A stretch of DNA of 22,915 bases, from IMG/VR virus record IMGVR_UViG_3300030098_005653, positions 1 through 22,915 of that record, one strand, 5' to 3'. Source of the stretch: a virus. Positions 18,347-22,915 of this stretch are shown one piece after another. A model generated the notes under the pieces. It saw only the letters and a program-made list of their open reading frames with translations. It had not been told where the DNA came from and did no database searches. The translations under genes and the position numbers were made by a program. The stretch's first letter is position 1. Each line of letters opens with the position of its first letter.

Positions 18347-20421
18347 AACAGGAACAAATAAATTTCTGGCGCAAATCAATCGATAACGGCATCACCTACA
18401 TGCGTCCAAAGCACAAGCTCTGGCACAAACTGTTAGGGATGTATAAAAACGAGTTTGAAGTGGCTGGACTGGACAAAGATCAGGTTGTTCGCATCAGTCG
18501 TTTTTATCCGTTGACCAGACAGATCATATCGTCGATAGCGTTTAACTATCCAACCGTGTTTATGCGCGTAGATAACCCAAACCGCGAATTTCAAGCTCAG
18601 ATTTTAGAGCGCGTAGCGAATGCAGCCCTGGAAACGATGGGCGTAAAAGAAGAGATGCACCAGGCGATCTTTGATGCGCTCTACTGCTCGTTGGGTTGGC
18701 TGAAGTTCGATTACAATGCCCCTGGCGATGATCTCATGGCTCCGTATGTAGTGAACGACTCACTGCAGGACGACATGGTTGCGGTACGACGAGTTTCACC
18801 GTTTAACATCATGGTCGATCCGCTCTGTCCTCCGCATAAGCTCGGACACGCTCGGTACATCATCGAAAAGATGCTGGTCCCACTGGAATTTGTCCGTAAC
18901 GATGATCGGTTTGTCAATCGCAGACAGATCCAGGCCATTACCAACCGCGAAGATGAAACCGATTCGCTGTATGAAATGCAGGACACGAATTACACCGATA
19001 ACGACGAAGAGAATGCCACTACGCAAGCCAAAGAGCTGGGTGAGTTTGCATTACTCTATGAAATACATGACAGAGTGCATCGCAAGCGCATCGTTTTTGC
19101 CGATGGCGTAGAGCAGCCCATCGAAGATATTCCGCATCCGTTTTTAGAGCAGGAACCCGTGATGCAGCCCGATCCGTTTACGGGCGAGATGATGATGACC
19201 GGAGAGTTCGAACAAACGGGTTCGTATCTGGTGCAGGGAGGCTTTCCGTATCACGCACTGAAGTTCGACTTAAGCGAAGAGTCGTTATACGGGCTGCCGA
19301 TGATGTCGTATGTCGAAGATGAACAGAAAGCGATTGTTGAAAGTGTTTCTCGCAGGGTAGACCTGCTAAAGCGGTATCCGCGCCTCATTTTAGGGCAACG
19401 GTCCGAACGCGAAGAAAACGCAAACATTGGCGATCAGATTACTCGCGCACGCGATGGTTCGATCATCTGGTGTAACGATGTGAACAACGGCTTTAGGGAA
19501 ATGCAGATGGGAAGCCCTCCACCCGATCAGCTGGGCATCGAAGCAGACATGCGCCAGTATGAGGAACAGGTGTTGCAGGTTTCACAGATGGCGATGGGAG
19601 GTGGACCACGAAGAACGGCTACGGAAGCCTCGTTGATTGCCTCGTTTGGAACGCAGAACCGCGAATGGTTAAGTGCCGAAGTAGGTAAAGCCTACGAAGC
19701 GATTGTGGCGAACACGTTCCGCATCATGGCCGATCCGCGTTACACACCGGAGAACTTTATTATCAACGTGTCCGAAGGGGAAAACGATCCGGTATATCAG
19801 GCCGTAACCTCTGATCTGTTTAAGGTGCGTTTTAAGGTTGAAGTCGAAACGCAATCGATGCGTCCATTGTTCGAACAGCTTGAGCGCGAAGATACACTCG
19901 CCCTGGCTAACTATATGTTCCAGATGCCCGAAGTGGATCGCACCGAAGTCATCAAACTGGTTATGCGTGCCTTTAGAGTGCCTGACATGGATAAGTTCAT
20001 CAAGGGATCAGCGGATCAGGAAGCGGTGCGTGCAGCGCAACTGGAAAACCAGTTTTTTGCAGCGCGTCAACAAGACCCAGGTGTGTTACCCGAACAGGAT
20101 CACCAGGTGCATTTACAAACACATCAACAGGCACAACAAGATCCTGCGGTCACGCAATATCTACAACAGGCGATGCAGGTCAATCCACAGGCCATACAAA
20201 TTTTTCAGCAGCTTATGCAGCGACACATACAACAGCATCAGCAGTATCTGCAGGGTGAAGCACAAGGTCGCGCACCTCAACCACAGGAATCGGAAAAAAC
20301 TATTCCCAGCGTACGGGATGCCAGTAACGTACAGGCACAAGCCCAAAACATACAAAGTGTAGTGCGTTCCAATGCCCAGCGCGTGGGTCAAGCAGCCAAC
20401 ATTAATACGGAGCAGAACTAA
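18343..20421 (+). CDS. Portal protein
   Basis: A 692-residue protein following the large terminase, with a TTG start overlapping the terminase stop by 4 bases and GGGAG 6 bases upstream. The N-terminal and central regions (KYPRLILGQRSEREENANIGDQ, GGPRRTATEASLIASFGTQNREWLS) fit the portal core. The last 120 residues are very Gln-rich and helical (QQAQQDPAVTQYLQQAMQVNPQ), as in the barrel or internal tail of long portals. It forms the dodecameric DNA entry ring at the capsid vertex. The identity is based on position, size and pattern. Confidence 0.87.
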   Translation: MKQEQINFWRKSIDNGITYMRPKHKLWHKLLGMYKNEFEVAGLDKDQVVRISRFYPLTRQIISSIAFNYPTVFMRVDNPNREFQAQILERVANAALETMGVKEEMHQAIFDALYCSLGWLKFDYNAPGDDLMAPYVVNDSLQDDMVAVRRVSPFNIMVDPLCPPHKLGHARYIIEKMLVPLEFVRNDDRFVNRRQIQAITNREDETDSLYEMQDTNYTDNDEENATTQAKELGEFALLYEIHDRVHRKRIVFADGVEQPIEDIPHPFLEQEPVMQPDPFTGEMMMTGEFEQTGSYLVQGGFPYHALKFDLSEESLYGLPMMSYVEDEQKAIVESVSRRVDLLKRYPRLILGQRSEREENANIGDQITRARDGSIIWCNDVNNGFREMQMGSPPPDQLGIEADMRQYEEQVLQVSQMAMGGGPRRTATEASLIASFGTQNREWLSAEVGKAYEAIVANTFRIMADPRYTPENFIINVSEGENDPVYQAVTSDLFKVRFKVEVETQSMRPLFEQLEREDTLALANYMFQMPEVDRTEVIKLVMRAFRVPDMDKFIKGSADQEAVRAAQLENQFFAARQQDPGVLPEQDHQVHLQTHQQAQQDPAVTQYLQQAMQVNPQAIQIFQQLMQRHIQQHQQYLQGEAQGRAPQPQESEKTIPSVRDASNVQAQAQNIQSVVRSNAQRVGQAANINTEQN

Positions 20422-20600
20422 TGCCTAAAGTGGGAAATAAAGAATTTGGATACGACAAGAAGGGGATGGCTCAAGCTAAAGCAGCCTCTCGCAGATCAGG
20501 TAAGCCCGTAAAGATGGGCAAGCAGACAAGCTATACCTACGGCAACGCAGGACAGATGGGTAAGACCGCAGGTATTCAAGGACAGACACATAAGTGTTAG
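20421..20600 (+). CDS. Small basic protein of the head operon
   Basis: A 59-residue basic protein (MPKVGNKEFGYDKKGMAQAKAASRRSGKPVKMG...). Its ATG overlaps the portal stop (TAATG). Short Lys/Gly-rich proteins with an MPKV-G-x-K-E-F-x-Y start occur between portal and scaffold genes in related phages. It may be a minor virion or DNA-associated protein. No domain is assigned. Confidence 0.7.
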   Translation: MPKVGNKEFGYDKKGMAQAKAASRRSGKPVKMGKQTSYTYGNAGQMGKTAGIQGQTHKC

Positions 20601-20608
20601 GAATGTAA

Positions 20609-20971
20609 ATGCCGATATACGATTGGTTTTGTAAAAAGTGCGAACGGGAGGAGAAGGACGTGTTTTATCAAACGTCCAAGCTCCCAAAAACCCGTGCGTG
20701 CAAATGTGGTGGAAGAATGGCGCAGGACTTTTCACAAAAGGGTCGCAACCAGATACACCACGACCACTCCAGTTTATACGGCAAATGGGAACCAGCAGTA
20801 GGTGAATACATTTACAACTATTCCCATAAACAACAGATAATGAAAAAATACAATATTACCGAAGCAAACGACCCTGTTAAAGGATCACGCGAGTTTCGTA
20901 TAGACCCCCCAAAAAAGACTCCCAATGTACAAAGCGATTGGGCTGATGAGCCCAGTAACGCGCAACAGTGA
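20609..20971 (+). CDS. FmdB-like zinc ribbon protein
   Basis: A 120-residue protein. MPIYDWFCKKCEREEKDVFYQ begins with a CxxC knuckle and continues to ACKCGGRM, giving two Cys pairs typical of FmdB-type zinc ribbons. The rest (HHDHSSLYGKWEPAVGEYIYNYS) is polar. AGGAA lies 6 bases before the ATG. It sits between head genes and might help regulate or assemble head proteins; its function in phages is not established. Confidence 0.75.
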   Translation: MPIYDWFCKKCEREEKDVFYQTSKLPKTRACKCGGRMAQDFSQKGRNQIHHDHSSLYGKWEPAVGEYIYNYSHKQQIMKKYNITEANDPVKGSREFRIDPPKKTPNVQSDWADEPSNAQQ

Positions 20972-20983
20972 GAGGTAAGTAAA

Positions 20984-21865
20984 ATGTCAGAAGTAGTAGC
21001 CGAACAAGCCGAAACCGTAGCCCAGGATTCGACCCCTGCAGCTGCCCCTGTAGATGAGCCACTTTCTCTTGGAAGCGACTTAGCGCAGGATACCAGCAGC
21101 AGTGCTCAGAATACCAGCTCGGACAATTCAGATTCGTTCGATGCAAGCAGTATAACTAATTGGGCTACGCAGGATAAGTCTGCAGTACCCGAACAGTATC
21201 ACAGCGTCATTGATGCAGCGAAAAATCAGCAAGCAGATTACACGCGCAAGACGCAGGATCTGGCCGATCAGCGTAGGCAGTTTGAAGCGCAGATGACACA
21301 ACAGCAGCAGATGGTTAATAATCTGCAGCAACAGGTCAACCAGAACCAGCAGCAGAACAATCAACAGCAGAACGATCCTTATGCGGATCTTCGTCAACGT
21401 CTTGGACCCGATGAAGGAGCTGCCATTGATGTAGTGAGGCAGATCTTTAAAACGGAGTCGCAAGGCATTGAAGATCGATTGGCAAAACTGGATCAGCTGG
21501 AACAGGGATATACCAATCTTGTCAACCAGCAGAACCAGGGAAGGATCAAAGAAGCTGCAGATCAGTTGGCGCAAGCGCGTGAAAAATATGGAGATCGATT
21601 GGATGCACATGCGTCCGGTATTAAGGGATTGATTAACGCAGTGAATCCTGACACAAATCAAAACTATTCGATTACCGAAGCGTTTGAATTGTTGTCCGGT
21701 GAAAAAGCGAATCAGGCTGCTGCATTACGTCAAGCCGATTCCGATACCCGTAATAACTCCAAGCGTGCTGCCAGTAGCGGATCAAGTGTTGTTGTGAGCG
21801 GTGAAGGTGCAGCCATATCGGATGCAGAACTTATTGCGGAAGCACGCAACCTCGGTTTTGAATAA
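20984..21865 (+). CDS. Scaffold (capsid assembly) protein
   Basis: A 293-residue acidic protein directly before the major capsid gene. The N-terminal 60 residues are Ala/Ser/Asp-rich and probably disordered. Residues 85-135 form a long Gln-rich coiled coil (RRQFEAQMTQQQQMVNNLQQQ), followed by helical segments and a Ser-rich C-terminus ending in ISDAELIAEARNLGFE. This is the usual composition of internal scaffolds that guide prohead assembly and are removed later. GAGGT precedes its ATG by 7 bases. Confidence 0.8.
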   Translation: MSEVVAEQAETVAQDSTPAAAPVDEPLSLGSDLAQDTSSSAQNTSSDNSDSFDASSITNWATQDKSAVPEQYHSVIDAAKNQQADYTRKTQDLADQRRQFEAQMTQQQQMVNNLQQQVNQNQQQNNQQQNDPYADLRQRLGPDEGAAIDVVRQIFKTESQGIEDRLAKLDQLEQGYTNLVNQQNQGRIKEAADQLAQAREKYGDRLDAHASGIKGLINAVNPDTNQNYSITEAFELLSGEKANQAAALRQADSDTRNNSKRAASSGSSVVVSGEGAAISDAELIAEARNLGFE

Positions 21866-21882
21866 CAATGGAGAAATAAACA

Positions 21883-22899
21883 GTGCCAGCTATTACAACA
21901 AGTGAGCAATACGATGCATTATGGTCCTTAACAGCTCGCGCAAAAAAGAAACGTCTGACAGACAATATTTCAGACAGTTACCCCACTATTGCAGCGTTTA
22001 GAAAAGCAGGAATTTTAGAGACTTATAACGGTGGGAAGCAGATTCAAGAAGATTTGATGTATGAACTCGCGGATTCGGAATGGTTTGATGGCTACGATCA
22101 GTTGTCAAGCAATTCAATGGATGGAATCACATCTTGCTTTGAGTACTTCCGGTACAATGCAACGCCTATTGTCATATCAATGACAGAGGAAATGGAAAAC
22201 CGTTCATCGGACAAAGCGGTTAAATTGTTGACCGCAAAAACCGAACAGGCGATGACCGGATCGATGTCCACCATTAACGCTGCATTGCTCAGTGCTCAAT
22301 CGGGTAAAAGCATTGTTGGGTTGCAGGACATCTGTTCCGAAACAGCAGGTGGAACAGTACACTCAGTAAACAGTGCTACCAATACCTGGTGGGACAACAA
22401 GCGCGTTGATTACGATAGTAGTGCAGGTGCTAATGATTTTAATGCCAAGACAGGTGATATCTATTATGGCGTTAGGGCTATGCGCGATCTTTGGAACAAA
22501 GTGAGTGAAAGTAATGACACACCAAATTTATTGGTGACCAATTTTTCAGTGTATGGGGACTATCAGTCTATATTCGAAGGAACGGGTTATTATCGCTTTT
22601 CCTCCACCACTAATCAGGCGTTAGGTGACAGTGAAAACAACGCCACATTCCGTGGTGCTGAAATGATTGTTGACCGCGATTCACCGGGTACTGTAGATAA
22701 TCACAACCTCTACATGCTGCAGACTAAATACCTCAAGTTGAAGATGCAGGAAGGTTTGAACTTTGCTAAGACTCCGTTCAAAGAACCTGTAAGTCAACAA
22801 GCTAAAATTTCATATGTAATCACTTCTCTTCAACTAATGACCAACAACAGGCGTAGGCAGGGTGTACTCTACAACATCGAAACATCATCAACCATTTAA
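21883..22899 (+). CDS. Major capsid protein
   Basis: A 338-residue protein with GTG start and GGAG 9 bases upstream. Residues 20-110 (KKKRLTDNISDSYPTIAAFRKAGILETYNGGKQIQEDLMYE, then FDGYDQLSSNSMDGITSCFEYFRYNATPIVIS) and TWWDNKRVDYDSS with a later LLVTNFSVYGDYQSIF closely follow a widespread phage major capsid family thought to have the HK97 fold. Its place after the scaffold gene fits. It would be the most abundant structural protein. The window ends 16 bases after its stop. Confidence 0.9.
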   Translation: MPAITTSEQYDALWSLTARAKKKRLTDNISDSYPTIAAFRKAGILETYNGGKQIQEDLMYELADSEWFDGYDQLSSNSMDGITSCFEYFRYNATPIVISMTEEMENRSSDKAVKLLTAKTEQAMTGSMSTINAALLSAQSGKSIVGLQDICSETAGGTVHSVNSATNTWWDNKRVDYDSSAGANDFNAKTGDIYYGVRAMRDLWNKVSESNDTPNLLVTNFSVYGDYQSIFEGTGYYRFSSTTNQALGDSENNATFRGAEMIVDRDSPGTVDNHNLYMLQTKYLKLKMQEGLNFAKTPFKEPVSQQAKISYVITSLQLMTNNRRRQGVLYNIETSSTI

Positions 22900-22915
22900 T
22901 TAACCTGGGGGGCAA

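Noticed and set aside
19838-20362. 174-codon ORF in another frame of the portal gene
   Set aside because: It is a shadow frame of the portal gene with an Arg/Cys/Ser-rich low-quality sequence and no ribosome site.
21128-21661. 177-codon minus-strand ORF opposite the scaffold gene
   Set aside because: Its Leu/Ile-rich sequence is simply the antisense of the Gln/Asp-rich scaffold; no ribosome site or neighbours support it.

Overview
This window is part of a temperate tailed-phage genome (Caudoviricetes) that infects a bacterium. It carries a tyrosine integrase, an attachment site, a divergent regulator switch, a replication and recombination block, and a packaging and capsid block. It is the excised or circular form, or a permuted assembly, because phage genes lie on both sides of the attachment site. 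The attachment site is the 3' part of a tRNA-Tyr gene (GTA anticodon, encoded CCA) that closely resembles the gammaproteobacterial gene, so the host may be a gammaproteobacterium. The species cannot be told from the sequence.

Layout. (1) Positions 2-2169, rightward: the end of a glycine-rich tail protein, a tail-assembly-chaperone-like gene, and four small genes, three encoding membrane proteins (one with an MscS-like beta domain, one holin-like) and one a coiled coil. (2) 2204-2234: a strong hairpin between convergent transcripts. (3) 2237-3613, leftward: integrase. (4) 3614-3964: attP, made of tRNA-Tyr 3' sequence plus a tRNA-type terminator, bracketed by G-rich direct repeats. (5) 3965-10055, one tightly packed leftward early operon: small wHTH/excisionase candidate, SWIM zinc-finger protein, PD-(D/E)XK-like protein, sigma-70-like protein, DnaB helicase, Hjc-like resolvase, SSB, two unknowns, Rad52-like annealing protein, a 44-residue membrane protein and, first in the operon, an HTH protein with an unfamiliar C-terminal domain. 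(6) 10056-10407: divergent control region with two perfect 24-bp palindromes. (7) 10408-10641: a 77-residue Cro/CI-type HTH protein, then a terminator. (8) 10713-11290: six iteron-like repeats, a T-rich stretch and C-rich repeats, the best origin candidate. (9) 11451-14795, rightward accessory block: DUF932 protein, small proteins, a Cys-rich Gp88-like protein and unknowns, in two terminator-bounded units. (10) 14796-16018: G-rich repeats, one or two doubtful ORFs, a palindrome-rich late control region, and a promoter-hairpin-terminator leader. (11) 16019-22899, late operon: M15 peptidase endolysin, small and large terminase, portal, a small protein, zinc-ribbon protein, scaffold, major capsid.

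How it fits together (inference). The integrase and the wHTH protein act at attP. The divergent HTH proteins and palindromes form the lysis-lysogeny switch. The early operon supplies helicase, SSB, annealase and resolvase, and the iteron region is the likely origin. The late operon is probably switched on at about 15.9 kb, either by the phage sigma-like protein or by antitermination through the leader terminator. The most unusual parts are non-coding: the iteron array, the oppositely skewed C-rich and G-rich flanks of the accessory block, palindromes at an identical offset from two promoters, and the late leader RNA.
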